Source: Paracoccus rhizosphaerae (lineage in GTDB: Bacteria > Pseudomonadota > Alphaproteobacteria > Rhodobacterales > Rhodobacteraceae). From it: a DNA stretch of 64,000 nucleotides. The translations under genes and the position numbers were made by a program. How positions within the stretch are numbered: position 1 is the first letter of the stretch; each line of letters begins with the position of its first letter. The notes under the pieces are model-generated. The model was given only the letters and a program-made list of their open reading frames with translations. It was not told where the DNA came from and ran no database searches. The DNA is taken from assembly GCF_026162645.1 (NCBI RefSeq), contig NZ_JAOTBE010000008.1:26625-90624 (forward strand), given 5' to 3'. Shown here piece after piece: positions 40,626 through 49,835 of the stretch.

Positions 40626-41171
40626 TCAGTGACGGATCTCGATGCGCTTCACGTGGTCAGGAGCCTGCGCCGCTTTCGGCAAGATAATGTACAGCACGCC
40701 GTTGTCGAAACGTGCCTCTGCCTTGTCCTTTTCGACACCCGCAGGCAGCGGGATATGACGCTCGAAACGGCCATAGAACCGTTCGCTGAACTGGCGGTCC
40801 TTGTCTTCGACGTGCTGGCTCCGCTCGCCGCGGATTACCAGGCGCTCGTCCTCCAGCAGCAACTCCACATCCCTTTCGCTCAGTCCCGGGATCTCGGCAC
40901 TGACGCGGATTTCACTGCTTGTTTCTGCGATTTCGACCTTCGGCCATATCGCGCCCGAGAGTGGCAGGGACGGAAAGCCTGTTCCAAAGCCACCACCAGA
41001 GAACGGTAGTCGGGTGGGCACAGAGCGGAAGAAGTCGTCGAAGAGATGGTTCACCTCCCGCTGGAAGTTCAGGAAAGGGTCAAGATTGTCCTCGCGCGTC
41101 TGTGCCGGGGCCGGATTGTTTTCCTTGCGCCACCAGATCCAGTTGCGAGGAATAAGATCAGTCACACTCAT
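40626..41171 (-). CDS. Hsp20-family small heat shock protein (copy 1)
   Basis: 181 residues. Alpha-crystallin domain at ~75-175: PKVEIAETSSEIRVSAEIPG, VIRGERSQ, FERHIPLP, FDNGVLYIILPK. The N-terminal arm is long and aromatic (RNWIWWRKENNPAP). ATG 41171 has GGAGG at 5 bases; an earlier in-frame ATG at 41183 is possible. It is an ATP-independent chaperone holding unfolded proteins. It is followed upstream by a second Hsp20 on the same strand. Confidence 0.92.
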   Translation of the reverse strand: MSVTDLIPRNWIWWRKENNPAPAQTREDNLDPFLNFQREVNHLFDDFFRSVPTRLPFSGGGFGTGFPSLPLSGAIWPKVEIAETSSEIRVSAEIPGLSERDVELLLEDERLVIRGERSQHVEDKDRQFSERFYGRFERHIPLPAGVEKDKAEARFDNGVLYIILPKAAQAPDHVKRIEIRH

Positions 41172-41281
41172 CTGCTCCTCCATGATCTGTTCTGACAAAA
41201 CCCACATGGATCATCCGGAGCACCGGGTTCCCGGTGCTCCTTCCAGTTATTCTCTCTGACGAGGTTCAGGCTGGATGCCGA

Positions 41282-41785
41282 TCAGGCGGCGACAGGCTCA
41301 GAGGTCGTTTCAGCGACCTTCTCCGCTGCCTTTGAGCTTTGAAGCTGCTTCCGCTCCACCGGAGCGTCCGAAGCAATCTTGATCTGACGGGGCTTCATGG
41401 CCTCCGGGATCTCGCGCTTCAGCGAGATCGTCAGAAGGCCGTCGCGCAGGCTTGCCTCCTCGACTTGCACATGATCGGCCAGTTCGAACCGGCGCTCGAA
41501 CCGAGCGGCGGGGATGCCGCGGTGCAGGTATTCGAACTCATCGCCCTCAGCCTTCTGGCCGGCGACAATCAGGTTGTTGCGTTCCTGCGTGATGGAAACT
41601 TCCGCATCATTGAAGCCTGCCACCGCAACGGTGATGCGGTAGCTGTCCTCCGCCGCTTTGACGATGTCATAGGGCGGCCAACTTTGGGCGGTGTTGAAGC
41701 GGGATGTCGTCTCCAGCGCATCCAGCAGACGGTCAAAGCCGACGCTCGACCGGAACAGGGGAGCAAAGTCAAACGTGGTTCTCAT
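41282..41785 (-). CDS. Hsp20-family small heat shock protein, IbpA-like (copy 2)
   Basis: 167 residues of the IbpA type: FDFAPLFRSSVGFDRLLDAL, WPPYDIVKAAEDSYRITVAVAG, LHRGIPAARFERRFELADHV, DGLLTISLKREIPE. ATG 41785 has GGAGG 8 bases upstream. The C-terminal ~25 residues extend beyond the usual IEI motif. It is transcribed in the same direction as the copy at 40626-41171, 110 bases away. The sequence 41786-42040 upstream shows no gene. Confidence 0.92.
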   Translation of the reverse strand: MRTTFDFAPLFRSSVGFDRLLDALETTSRFNTAQSWPPYDIVKAAEDSYRITVAVAGFNDAEVSITQERNNLIVAGQKAEGDEFEYLHRGIPAARFERRFELADHVQVEEASLRDGLLTISLKREIPEAMKPRQIKIASDAPVERKQLQSSKAAEKVAETTSEPVAA

Positions 41786-42040
41786 AGCCACATCCTCCAT
41801 TGAGCAACATGGTCACAAGCTGTGAATGTCTCCGGATCATTCCGGAAGCGAATGCCGTCAAGGCCATTCGCGCCAGAAAAATTGAGAGCTGCATGGCCTG
41901 CCGTCAAGATCCTTGCGTCGCCCATTCACATCAATTTGACGCCCGGCTCCAAGGAGCTGCTGCGGCGAGCCTGAACGACTGTTCAGAGGATGTAGCACCC
42001 ACCACGGCACATGGACTTGCCCGGCTTTTGTGGAGAGCGT

Positions 42041-42283
42041 TTAGCTCACTTCCCTTGCTTTTCGCTCGAAGGCGATGGAGCTTTGGAAGTTGAGATATGA
42101 ATGTCGCCTGACGGGGTTATAGAACCCGTCGATGTATCTGGCGACGGCGTTTCCGACCTGTCTGCGGGATTGCCATGGGACCGGCCAGTTCAGCTGCGAC
42201 TTGATGGTCTTAAAGAACGTCTCAACCATCGCGTTGTCGTAGCAGTTCCCGCGCCCGCTCATCGAGATCAGGTTGCGCCGGGG
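42041..42283 (-). mobile_element. Remnant of an IS3-family transposase (OrfB C-terminus)
   Basis: The frame reads SMSGRGNCYDNAMVETFFKT, then VARYIDGFYNPVRRHSYLNF, the conserved C-terminal catalytic part of IS3-group OrfB (the ETFF Glu is the last acid of DDE). The preceding ~200 residues of the transposase are absent, and sequence upstream of about 42283 is unrelated. No terminal inverted repeat was found. It marks an old insertion or rearrangement just before the SRAP gene. Confidence 0.82.
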
Positions 42284-42514
42284 TGCGGTCCATGAGAGGC
42301 AAGCCCTCTTGGCAAGAGAGGCAATCTCAACTTCAACACGGGATACCGCCTCATTGTTTTCAAGAGAGATATCTTGGCATTGAAGGCAAACTAGGTGATC
42401 GCTACCAGCAAGGAACGTCGACATGATGCCGTGGGCTGATCCAGGGATATGTTAGCGACCTTGCAGCGTTATGCTGACGGCTGAGGTCCCAGCCTGAGCT
42501 CGGAGGATTGTCAC

Positions 42515-43198
42515 ATCTGCAACCTTTACAACCTCACGACCAATCAGCAGGCGATCCGTGACCTGGCGCAGGTCATGAACGACAGCCTCGGCAACCTGGA
42601 GCCCAGCATCGATGTCTATCCCGACCGTGCCGCACCCGTAGTGCGCAACACGGCTGAGGGCCGTGAGCTGGCCCGTCTGTCTTGGGGGATGCCCACGCCG
42701 CGGCAATTCCTGAAGGCGAAGGACACGCCGAACACCGGCGTCACCAACATCCGCAACAGCCGCAGTCCGCATTGGCGCCCCTGGCTCGGGGTTGCGAACC
42801 GCTGCCTGGTGCCAGCCACGGCTTTCTCAGAATACGGGCAAAAGCCCGACCCGGTGACGAAGCGCAAGCCGCTGCATTGGTTCGCCCTGAATGAGGCCCG
42901 ACCGCTGTTCTTCTTTGCGGGCATCTGGACAGCGTGGAGCGGCACCCGCGGCTCGATGAAGACGCCACGCCCTGGCGAGCATCAGCTTTTTGCCTTTCTC
43001 ACCTGCGAGCCGAACGCCGTGGTGAAGCCAATCCACCCCAAGGCCATGCCGGTGATCCTGACCACCGAAGACGAAATCGAGATGTGGATGACGGCAGAGT
43101 GGTCTGAGGCCCAAGTGGTGCAAAGGCCGCTGGCCGATGATGCGCTGATCGTGCTGCCGCCGGACGCACCCGATGAGCCGCAAGGGCGGCTGTTTTGA
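42515..43198 (+). CDS. SRAP/YedK-type protein (HMCES-like) with ATC in place of the start ATG
   Basis: Residues downstream of the expected catalytic Cys2 are intact: CNLYNLTTNQQAIRDL, RNTAEGRELARLSWGMP, CLVPATAFSEYGQ and TCEPNAVVKPIHPKAMPVIL. SRAP proteins crosslink to abasic sites in single-stranded DNA through Cys2 exposed by Met removal. Here the codon before the Cys is ATC (42515-42517), with GGAGG 8 bases ahead. The first ATG in frame (42575) would delete the active site. So the gene is either weakly expressed from ATC, damaged, or misread at one base. Confidence 0.78.
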   Translation: MCNLYNLTTNQQAIRDLAQVMNDSLGNLEPSIDVYPDRAAPVVRNTAEGRELARLSWGMPTPRQFLKAKDTPNTGVTNIRNSRSPHWRPWLGVANRCLVPATAFSEYGQKPDPVTKRKPLHWFALNEARPLFFFAGIWTAWSGTRGSMKTPRPGEHQLFAFLTCEPNAVVKPIHPKAMPVILTTEDEIEMWMTAEWSEAQVVQRPLADDALIVLPPDAPDEPQGRLF

Positions 43199-43214
43199 CA
43201 GGGAGGGCGGGGCT

Positions 43215-43991
43215 CTGAAGATCGCCACCTATAACATCAACGGCATCAACGGGCGCCTGAAGACGCTGCTGAGCTGGCTGTCAGAGACCAACCCGGACAT
43301 CGTCTGCCTGCAGGAGTTGAAGGCGCCGCAGGCGAAGTTCCCGGAAAAGCAGCTGGCCGAGGCAGGCTACGCATCCGTCTGGCACGGGCAAAGCCGCTGG
43401 AACGGCGTGGCGATCCTGTTGCGCGGGAGCGAGCCGGTGCTCACGCGACGAGGCTTGCCCCGGGATCCCGACCGCAGTCAGAGCCGCTATATCGAGGCTG
43501 CCGTGAATGGCCTGCTGTTGGGCTGCCTTTATGCCCCGAACGGCAATCCCGCACCGGGCCCGAAGTGGGATTATAAGCTCGCCTGGCTGAAGCAGTTCAC
43601 CGCCCATGCCAAACACCTGCTCAGCTTGGACGTCCCGGTGATCCTTGCCGGCGATTACAACATCATTCCGACCGAGCACGACGTCTACAATTCGGACCGA
43701 TGGCTTGATGATGCCCTGTTCCTGCCGCAGGTCAGAAGGGCCTATGCGTCGCTGCTAAAACAGGGCTGGCATGATGCCATCGCAACGATCCATCCCGACA
43801 TGCCCGTCTATACCTTCTGGGATTATCTGCGCCATGCGTGGGAACGGAATGCCGGCTTACGGCTGGATCATCTCCTGCTCTCGCCCAATTTAGCATCGCG
43901 GCTCAAGGATGCCGGTGTCGATCGGAATATGCGAGGTCGGCCGAAAGCCAGCGATCATGCTCCCGCCTGGATCGTTCTCGACATTGAGTGA
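43215..43991 (+). CDS. xthA: Exonuclease III family DNA repair enzyme
   Basis: 258 residues with the ExoIII blocks KIATYNINGINGRL, DIVCLQELKAP, WNGVAILLRG, GDYNIIPTEHDVYN, RLDHLLLSP and SDHAPAWIVLD. It acts as an AP endonuclease/3' exonuclease. The natural start position carries CTG (43215) with GGAGGG 7 bases ahead, and an ATG at 43173 inside the SRAP gene is the alternative. Its pairing with SRAP suggests a unit for abasic-site repair, useful when single-stranded plasmid enters a cell. Confidence 0.87.
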   Translation: MKIATYNINGINGRLKTLLSWLSETNPDIVCLQELKAPQAKFPEKQLAEAGYASVWHGQSRWNGVAILLRGSEPVLTRRGLPRDPDRSQSRYIEAAVNGLLLGCLYAPNGNPAPGPKWDYKLAWLKQFTAHAKHLLSLDVPVILAGDYNIIPTEHDVYNSDRWLDDALFLPQVRRAYASLLKQGWHDAIATIHPDMPVYTFWDYLRHAWERNAGLRLDHLLLSPNLASRLKDAGVDRNMRGRPKASDHAPAWIVLDIE

Positions 43992-44085
43992 TCTAATTTC
44001 TCTCTGAAGATCAGTCGCCTGCAACTTATAGACTTCCTTGGGAGAACTGGTTTCTGTATTGCTGCAGGCATTTGAGGAGGTCGCC

Positions 44086-44397
44086 ATGGACATCAATTAC
44101 AACGAACTGACGCTCGAGCAGCTGAAAGAGATCAACAAGAAATCAGCCGCAGCCATTGCTGATTTCGAGAACCGCCGGAAAAAGGAAGCCATTCAGAAAG
44201 CGACCGAGATCGCGAAGGCCGCAGGCTTTTCCTCGCTGGAAGACATGCTGGCTGCTCAACCCGCAAAGCAGAAGGTTGAGCCGAAATACCGCCATCCGGA
44301 AAACCCCGAACTGACCTGGACCGGTCGCGGCCGAAAGCCCGGCTGGATCGCAGAGGCTCTGGAAGCCGGAAAGCCGCTGGACGACTTCGCAATCTGA
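44086..44397 (+). CDS. H-NS family nucleoid protein
   Basis: 103 residues. N-terminal coiled-coil oligomerisation region (LTLEQLKEINKKSAAAI...) and the C-terminal H-NS DNA-binding motif YRHPENPELTWTGRGRKPGW. It resembles Rhodobacter HvrA/Spb-type proteins. Plasmid-borne H-NS homologues commonly silence horizontally acquired genes. ATG 44086 has GAGGAGG upstream. It stands alone and is followed by a terminator. Confidence 0.9.
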   Translation: MDINYNELTLEQLKEINKKSAAAIADFENRRKKEAIQKATEIAKAAGFSSLEDMLAAQPAKQKVEPKYRHPENPELTWTGRGRKPGWIAEALEAGKPLDDFAI

Positions 44398-44410
44398 CCG
44401 AACTCAATAG

Positions 44411-44436
44411 CCCCCTTCCGCAGGGGGTTACTTTTT
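44411..44436 (+). terminator. Terminator between hns and the virB operon
   Basis: CCCCCT (44411-44416) pairs with AGGGGG (44422-44427), and TTTTT follows at 44432-44436. It lies between convergent genes, and the T-tract reads into the end of virB6. Confidence 0.78.
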
Positions 44437-45492
44437 GGCCAAGGCACGCGCCTTATCCTGCATCCGGTTGATGGACTCGGCCACACCTGATGTCGCCTGG
44501 AAGACTGCTGGATGTGAGGCAAATGCTTGAGACCCACGACCAATCGCGCTTTCGCCCCGAACGGTTTGCCTGGCCGCTTGAGCCGTGGTTTTCACAGCTG
44601 AGGCCGCGTTTTTAGCGCCTCCCATATAAGACCCTACACTTCTTCCCGCCATGAGGCCGACGGCCGCCAAGCCCATCATCTGCATGTTTCCTGAAACTGA
44701 GGAGACGAGGGAGGGCAGCAGGGCCATGCAGAGCAGGATCAGGATCATCAGGACGATGAATGGTACAAAGGCCCCGATACTGGCGAAGTTGGCGGTCCCA
44801 ATGCGGCCCACCAAGTCGGTTCCCATGGAGATCATGATTGAGAAGATCGAGGCGATGAACAGGGGGTAGAGGGACCAACTGACGCAAGCCGATACCCACC
44901 GCTCGAAGAACCCCTTTGTTGCCTCAAACAAGGTCAGGGCAATGACGATCGGGGCGAGACCCAAAAGGACGGTAATGACCACCTTCGGGAAGAGGATCAG
45001 CACGGCAGACACGGCCGAGATGGTGCCGATCAGCAGAAGGCAGATCCCGGAGACAACGGCGGTCACAAACCACCCGCCCATCTCCGCGGCGATGTTCGTG
45101 GCCGCGAGCGTGAAGTTGTTCATCATTTCGTCGATGGCCGAGGCGAAGCCATCGGTGATTGTCGGCCCGCCCAGGCCATCTCCGCTCGAGGCCAGAATGC
45201 CGCCAGCCGTGGCCTCGATGGCCTTCTGGATACCGCCCGCCACAGCCCAGAACTGGTTCCAGTTCCAGGCGAAGATGCCGATCAGGGCCAGCTTGATCAT
45301 CAGGCTTAGACCGTGGCCCCAGGTCATGGGACGCAATTGCAGCATCATGTTGATGCCGACCAGAGCCACGGCGAGAACCGCCATATAGCCGACGAGGGTT
45401 CCAGAGGCTTCCACCAGTCCCAGGAATGTCGATCTGGCGGCATTGGTCAGGAAGGACTCCGCTGAATCCACGATGAGCTGGACAGCGGACAT
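44428..45492 (-). CDS. virB6: VirB6 inner-membrane channel protein
   Basis: 354 residues with at least six transmembrane helices. TrbL/VirB6 pattern: VGYMAVLAVALVGINMMLQ, MIKLALIGIFAWNWNQFW and a hydrophobic centre, then a hydrophilic, Ala-rich tail. It forms part of the inner-membrane channel of the T4SS. It is the last gene of the minus-strand virB operon, out of the canonical order (after virB11). Confidence 0.88.
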   Translation of the reverse strand: MSAVQLIVDSAESFLTNAARSTFLGLVEASGTLVGYMAVLAVALVGINMMLQLRPMTWGHGLSLMIKLALIGIFAWNWNQFWAVAGGIQKAIEATAGGILASSGDGLGGPTITDGFASAIDEMMNNFTLAATNIAAEMGGWFVTAVVSGICLLLIGTISAVSAVLILFPKVVITVLLGLAPIVIALTLFEATKGFFERWVSACVSWSLYPLFIASIFSIMISMGTDLVGRIGTANFASIGAFVPFIVLMILILLCMALLPSLVSSVSGNMQMMGLAAVGLMAGRSVGSYMGGAKNAASAVKTTAQAARQTVRGESAIGRGSQAFASHPAVFQATSGVAESINRMQDKARALAKK

Positions 45493-45493
45493 G

Positions 45494-46009
45494 TCAGCGC
45501 TCCCGCCACGCTTTGCAGATGTCCAGCGCCTCTTTCAGGGTCTTGCCTGCTTCCCGGCCAAGCTGAGCCGAAAGTCCAAAGATCCCGTCGCGATCCTTGC
45601 CATCCGTCAGCTCCTGATACTGCCGTTCGGCCTCGTCCCAGGACGGAAACTCCACCTCGCAGGCGCAGGAGTTCGTTTCGATGATCGCCTGCTGACGACC
45701 AATATTGTAGAGATGTTGCAAGATCAGGGACCGCCGCGCCTCTGCGGGAGGCAGATCATCTGCCCATTGCGGTAGCGCAGGCATGACGCAGCCATGCCGC
45801 GACATCTTTGCGCCGGCTTGAGGTTCGGACAGGTCCGGCACCTTGAAGTCCAAGACGTCCCGCTCAGCCTGGACCGCTTCCGCCATTTTTCCCAAGTCCG
45901 GAACAGGCGGGGGATCAGCGCGAACCACACTGGTCATCACCACTGCCCCGGCAATCATGCCAACGGCTGCCGCCGCTGCACCACGCAGCATCGAGTTGCG
46001 GTCAAACAT
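45494..46009 (-). CDS. T4SS-associated exported protein with an xLDFxxPDL motif
   Basis: 171 residues, start ATG 46009. It has a signal-anchor at ~8-30, then VQAERDVLDFKVPDL at 46-60 and a Cys-containing domain (HGCVMPALPQW, ETNSCACEVEF). It is not one of the standard VirB proteins. The LDF motif repeats near the ends of VirB5 and the transglycosylase of this operon. It overlaps virB11 by 8 bases and lies 1 base from virB6, so it is a component of the same machine; the role is unknown. Confidence 0.68.
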   Translation of the reverse strand: MFDRNSMLRGAAAAAVGMIAGAVVMTSVVRADPPPVPDLGKMAEAVQAERDVLDFKVPDLSEPQAGAKMSRHGCVMPALPQWADDLPPAEARRSLILQHLYNIGRQQAIIETNSCACEVEFPSWDEAERQYQELTDGKDRDGIFGLSAQLGREAGKTLKEALDICKAWRER

Positions 46010-47012
46010 GGGGCGCTTCTCCTTCGTCGCCATTGTCAGGAATGTAGAATTCGAGAACGCCGCGATCCCCGCCGGCACGGCCGGTCTGGATCACCACGTC
46101 GATGGAGCTGCCGATGTAGCGCAGCGTGTCCGTATAGGTCAGCGGCAAATCCGCCTTCAGCGCCATGATGGCGAGCTTTGCCAAGGCCAACTTCGGCGTC
46201 TCGGCATGGATCGTAGTCAACGAGCCGCCGTGGCCGGTGTTGATGGCCTCGATAAAGGTCATGGCTTCCTTGCCGCGCACCTCGCCAACGATCAGACGGT
46301 CAGGGCGCATTCGCAAAGAGGAGGTGAGAAGAACATCCGGCGAGCGGGTCCGGCTGTCGCGGTCGGCAACCAGCGTCACGACATTGGGCTGCGCTGGCAC
46401 CAGCTCTGCCGCGTCCTCGATGGTGATCAGCCTCTCGCTGTCGGGAACATAGGACAGCATCTTGCGGGCAAAGACGGTCTTTCCGCTGTCTGTCGCCCCT
46501 GCGATCAGAGCATTCATCTTGTGCGTGACGATGAAGGCCATGGCCGCGTCGATCTGGCCTGTGGCCGCCAGCTCCTTCAGCTCGCGCTTCAGACCCGCAC
46601 GGGCCGCGTCCACGGAGAACTCCCGGCCATGGAGGTATTTGACGGTGATCTGGTCGAGCGGCAGGGTGGAAAAAAAGCGCAGCGAGATCGCCGCCCCCGT
46701 CGAGACTGCGGGGGCCGTGACCACCTGGGCGCGGATGGGCCGCCCCTTGTAGGTCACGGAGGTGGAGATGATCGGGGCATTCTTGCCGATGGTCAGCCGC
46801 CCGGCACTGGCGATGCGTCGGCCGAGATCGTCAATCTCCATCGCGCTCATGGGTGTGCGTTCGACCGGCTGCATGGCCGCGTCGCCATGCTGGAGGGACC
46901 AGATGCGCCCGTCCGGGTTGATGGCGATTTCCACAAGGGCGGGGCTGTCGATGACAGGTCCGATCGCCGCCAGGGCTTCATCAAGATAGCTGCCGTGGCT
47001 CAGGTCATCCAT
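46002..47012 (-). CDS. virB11: VirB11 traffic ATPase
   Basis: 336 residues of the VirB11/GspE hexameric ATPase family: Walker A GATDSGKT at 172-179, RLITIEDAAEL (Asp box), LRMRPDRLIVGEVRGKEAM, and TGHGGSLTTIHAE (His box). It powers T-pilus assembly and substrate transfer with VirB4 and VirD4. The usual Walker glycine-Thr in GxTGSGKT is here GATDSGKT, a mild deviation. It lies 3 bases after virB10. Confidence 0.95.
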   Translation of the reverse strand: MDDLSHGSYLDEALAAIGPVIDSPALVEIAINPDGRIWSLQHGDAAMQPVERTPMSAMEIDDLGRRIASAGRLTIGKNAPIISTSVTYKGRPIRAQVVTAPAVSTGAAISLRFFSTLPLDQITVKYLHGREFSVDAARAGLKRELKELAATGQIDAAMAFIVTHKMNALIAGATDSGKTVFARKMLSYVPDSERLITIEDAAELVPAQPNVVTLVADRDSRTRSPDVLLTSSLRMRPDRLIVGEVRGKEAMTFIEAINTGHGGSLTTIHAETPKLALAKLAIMALKADLPLTYTDTLRYIGSSIDVVIQTGRAGGDRGVLEFYIPDNGDEGEAPHV

Positions 47013-47014
47013 CC

Positions 47015-48424
47015 TCAGAATATCTCCAAATCGCGGTCCACCATCACCGTGACGCGGGTGCCCTGGGCCACGGTGATCGTCGGGGGGATCGAAATGTATT
47101 TCCCGATGGCTGCATCCGTGGCGCTGCCAAGAGCATCCGATACGCCCGTTGCGGCCTCTGACCCGCCCGTCGAGATGGTCACGCCACCGTCGCTGTCTTC
47201 ATCTTCAAGAAGAGAAGGAATGGCCGAGATCGTTGAGATAAGTGCCGCCGCGCTGAGGCGCTTGAAGAAGTGGCTGTTGACCTTGCCGGTCGTGCCCGAG
47301 CGGCCAAGCGCGTCACCGCCGAAGGAACTGATCTGCACCGATTGGTTGTCGGGCATGATGATCCGTTCCCAGGCCACCAGAAGACGGTTTTGCCCGGTCT
47401 CCACATCCGCCGAATAGCTGCCGATCAGTTTGGAGCCCCGCGGAATGAGGATGCGCGAGCCGTCATAGCTGACCACATCGGTTGTCACGACGCCCCGGAT
47501 TGGTCCTTCAAGCGTCGAGTCGATGGCGGTTTCCAGAACGGCCTGGATCATCGTGCCCTGCGTGACGGTATTGGCCGGGTTGACGATGATCTCCGCGCGC
47601 TGCACCTGCACCGGGCGTCCGGCATTGCGCACAAAGGCGGCATCGTCGCTGAGTTTTGCTGCCTGCTGCGCGGCGGCCGCATCACCAAAGCCCGCGGCCT
47701 CTGCAATGGCCCCTCCCGAACCATCGCCGCCGCCGACCGCGATCATCGCCGATTGCAAGCGCTGCTGTTCCAGCTCAGCGGCCCCTTCCGCCGCCTGCCG
47801 CCGCTGCGCCAAGGGATCATCGTGACTGCCCGTCACAAACCTCCCACCACCTTGCAGGCGCAGCATGTCCATTTCATTGTTCAAGCCGGCAATCTGCAGA
47901 TCGCGGTCGCTCAGCATGTTCTGCAGCTCGCGCTCGCGGTCTTCCGCTTGCTGGCGAAGCTGCTCCAACTCATCGCGTATCGTGGCAAGGGCCTCGCTAT
48001 CGCTATCGCCGTCAGATGCCGGAGCATCACGCCCGGGTGCGGGCCTGGACAAGGCATCGACCTGCGCTTGCAGACCCCGGATCAGCTCAACGACCTCCGA
48101 ATTGTCGGGGGCTGGAGCCGGGGCCGGTGCAGCCTCCACCACGGCCGCAGGTTCGGGCGCGGGTTCATCGCGCGGAGGCCGGTCCATGTCACCGAAGCCG
48201 GTTCCTTCCGGCTGGAACTCCTGGGCCTGCCTGACGGGAAGGACCGTCTCGCCTTCCGGCTGGCTATAGACATAGACGGCACCGGCCAAGACGGCCGCGC
48301 CGCCGAGAGCCAGGGCCAGCTTGGCCGCACCGGGCTTGCTGGCCCGCCCGGTCCCCTCTGTCCCGGCGTGACCATTCAGGGAGGCAAGCCGCTGACGAAG
48401 ATCGTTGTTTCCCCCCTCGCTCAC
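47015..48424 (-). CDS. virB10: VirB10 core-complex protein
   Basis: 469 residues: cytoplasmic N-terminus, one transmembrane helix near 30-52, a long Pro/Ala/Gln-rich periplasmic linker with a coiled coil (about 120-185), and the conserved C-terminal TrbI domain (VLETAIDSTLEGPIRGVVTTDVV in outline, LIPRGSKLIGSY, RLLVAWERI). It spans both membranes and senses ATPase activity. Overlaps virB9 by 4 bases. Confidence 0.94.
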   Translation of the reverse strand: MSEGGNNDLRQRLASLNGHAGTEGTGRASKPGAAKLALALGGAAVLAGAVYVYSQPEGETVLPVRQAQEFQPEGTGFGDMDRPPRDEPAPEPAAVVEAAPAPAPAPDNSEVVELIRGLQAQVDALSRPAPGRDAPASDGDSDSEALATIRDELEQLRQQAEDRERELQNMLSDRDLQIAGLNNEMDMLRLQGGGRFVTGSHDDPLAQRRQAAEGAAELEQQRLQSAMIAVGGGDGSGGAIAEAAGFGDAAAAQQAAKLSDDAAFVRNAGRPVQVQRAEIIVNPANTVTQGTMIQAVLETAIDSTLEGPIRGVVTTDVVSYDGSRILIPRGSKLIGSYSADVETGQNRLLVAWERIIMPDNQSVQISSFGGDALGRSGTTGKVNSHFFKRLSAAALISTISAIPSLLEDEDSDGGVTISTGGSEAATGVSDALGSATDAAIGKYISIPPTITVAQGTRVTVMVDRDLEIF

Positions 48425-49134
48425 TTCACCAACCTCACGGCTTTCATCATCCCCACGGTGGACTCGACGGACCCCAGGCGCAGCACCCAGAAGGGGCTTG
48501 TGCCTGTCACGCGCACCACGCCATCAGGCATGGTCTGAGAATTGACCGTGACCTCCTGTCCAGCCGTGACCTTGAAGATCGCGGGCAGCTCGCCGTTGCG
48601 GCGGAACTTGAAGTAGGTGAAGGCCCCGTCATCCCAGACCTGCGTGGGCGTCGTGCCGTTCACCACGTTTCCGCCATAGTCATGGTTGGCAGGTCCACGG
48701 GCGATCTGCCGGTTTGTAGGCGTCGTGCCCCCCGAGGCGCGCGGATAGGTGAAGCGGACCACCGAGAACTGCGCAGCGGGCGTCTCCGAGGCCTCGAAGT
48801 AATACTGCCGCTTGTTGGTATAGACGTTGATATTGGTGGCAGCCCCACTGGTCGTGGGCTTCATCACGAAGGCACTGCCGCCCGGCACCGCGTCAAAGTT
48901 GAAGCTGACGGTATCACCCGCAATGACAGAGGTGATCTGTTCATCCGGGCCGAACTCCACGGACGTGACCCGACCCATCTGCGTCTGGATGCGGTAGACC
49001 TGACCATCGACCCACTGGGCATAGCGGACCCGCGCATCGAGATGTCCGGCCCGGGGCGTGACTTCCGCCCAAGCTGCGGAGACACCCGTGCTGGCAGCAG
49101 CCAGGGCTGCAACAAAACCAAGAGCGAGTTTCAT
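48421..49134 (-). CDS. virB9: VirB9 outer-membrane core protein
   Basis: 237 residues: signal peptide (ALAAASTGVSAAWA), then the VirB9/CagX domain with VRYAQWVDGQVYRIQT, SFNFDAVPGG, NINVYTNKRQYYFE, and DDGAFTYFKFRRNGELPAIF near the C-terminus. It forms the outer ring with VirB7 and VirB10. ATG overlaps the virB8 stop (4 bases). Confidence 0.94.
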   Translation of the reverse strand: MKLALGFVAALAAASTGVSAAWAEVTPRAGHLDARVRYAQWVDGQVYRIQTQMGRVTSVEFGPDEQITSVIAGDTVSFNFDAVPGGSAFVMKPTTSGAATNINVYTNKRQYYFEASETPAAQFSVVRFTYPRASGGTTPTNRQIARGPANHDYGGNVVNGTTPTQVWDDGAFTYFKFRRNGELPAIFKVTAGQEVTVNSQTMPDGVVRVTGTSPFWVLRLGSVESTVGMMKAVRLVK

Positions 49135-49829
49135 TGGGCCTCCAGCCGGTCAGAGGTGATGGCATATTCGTAGACACTGAAGCCAAAGGGGTTCGTCCAA
49201 ACCTCATCAAGAGGCCGGGCTTCAGTGGTCTCGTAGCGGAAGGCCAGGGTGGCGCTGAAGAGGCCCTCGGTGATGCCCGCATCATCGACCAGGCGCTTGC
49301 GCAGCCGGACCTGGGCGCGATCTTCGGTGATCAGCGTGACCGACAGGATCTCCACATCCATGCGGGCGCGGGCTCCGTATTTCCGTTCCGGGTAGTCGGG
49401 GCTTTCCGAGGACCAGAGGCTGCGCATCGAGGTTAAGGCCGCGCCGGATGAGCGGTCTATCACTGAGCGGACCCGCAGATCATTGTCGAGCTGGTTGAAG
49501 GTCTCGCGGTCGCGCACATAGGAATGGACAAGCGACTGGACGACCGCATCTCGGTGATCGAGGGATATGGTCTGCAGGTTCGCGGTCGGCAGCGCCATAC
49601 CGCTCGATGGATCAAAGGGCACGAGGACCGGAGCCGGGGTTTCGTGACTGGCCGCGACAACGGCTGCCATGAGGCAACCGAAGGCACCAAAGCCCCAACC
49701 AACTATCCCGAACTTCTGCCAGAACGCGCCACGGCGGCGTTCGCCATAGATCAGCTCTTCCTCCGTCTCGGAGACCATCGGAGCGACGGGTGCGGCTTTT
49801 GCCCATCTGTTTTTCCTGAGATCAAACAT
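49131..49829 (-). CDS. virB8: VirB8 inner-membrane scaffold protein
   Basis: 232 residues: N-terminal cytoplasmic tail, one transmembrane helix near 43-62, and a periplasmic NTF2-like domain (VRDRETFNQLDNDLRVRSVI, YPERKYGARARMDVEI, NPFGFSVYEYAITSD). It links the core complex and pilus assembly. It starts 6 bases after virB5. Confidence 0.93.
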   Translation of the reverse strand: MFDLRKNRWAKAAPVAPMVSETEEELIYGERRRGAFWQKFGIVGWGFGAFGCLMAAVVAASHETPAPVLVPFDPSSGMALPTANLQTISLDHRDAVVQSLVHSYVRDRETFNQLDNDLRVRSVIDRSSGAALTSMRSLWSSESPDYPERKYGARARMDVEILSVTLITEDRAQVRLRKRLVDDAGITEGLFSATLAFRYETTEARPLDEVWTNPFGFSVYEYAITSDRLEAQ

Positions 49830-49835
49830 CGGGCC

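Noticed and set aside
45843..47417. 524-residue plus-strand ORF
   Set aside because: Antisense to virB11 and virB10; composition is typical of shadow translation (Arg/Gly/His rich) and no motif is present.
47270..48538. 422-residue plus-strand ORF
   Set aside because: Antisense to virB10, which is well supported by its TrbI domain.
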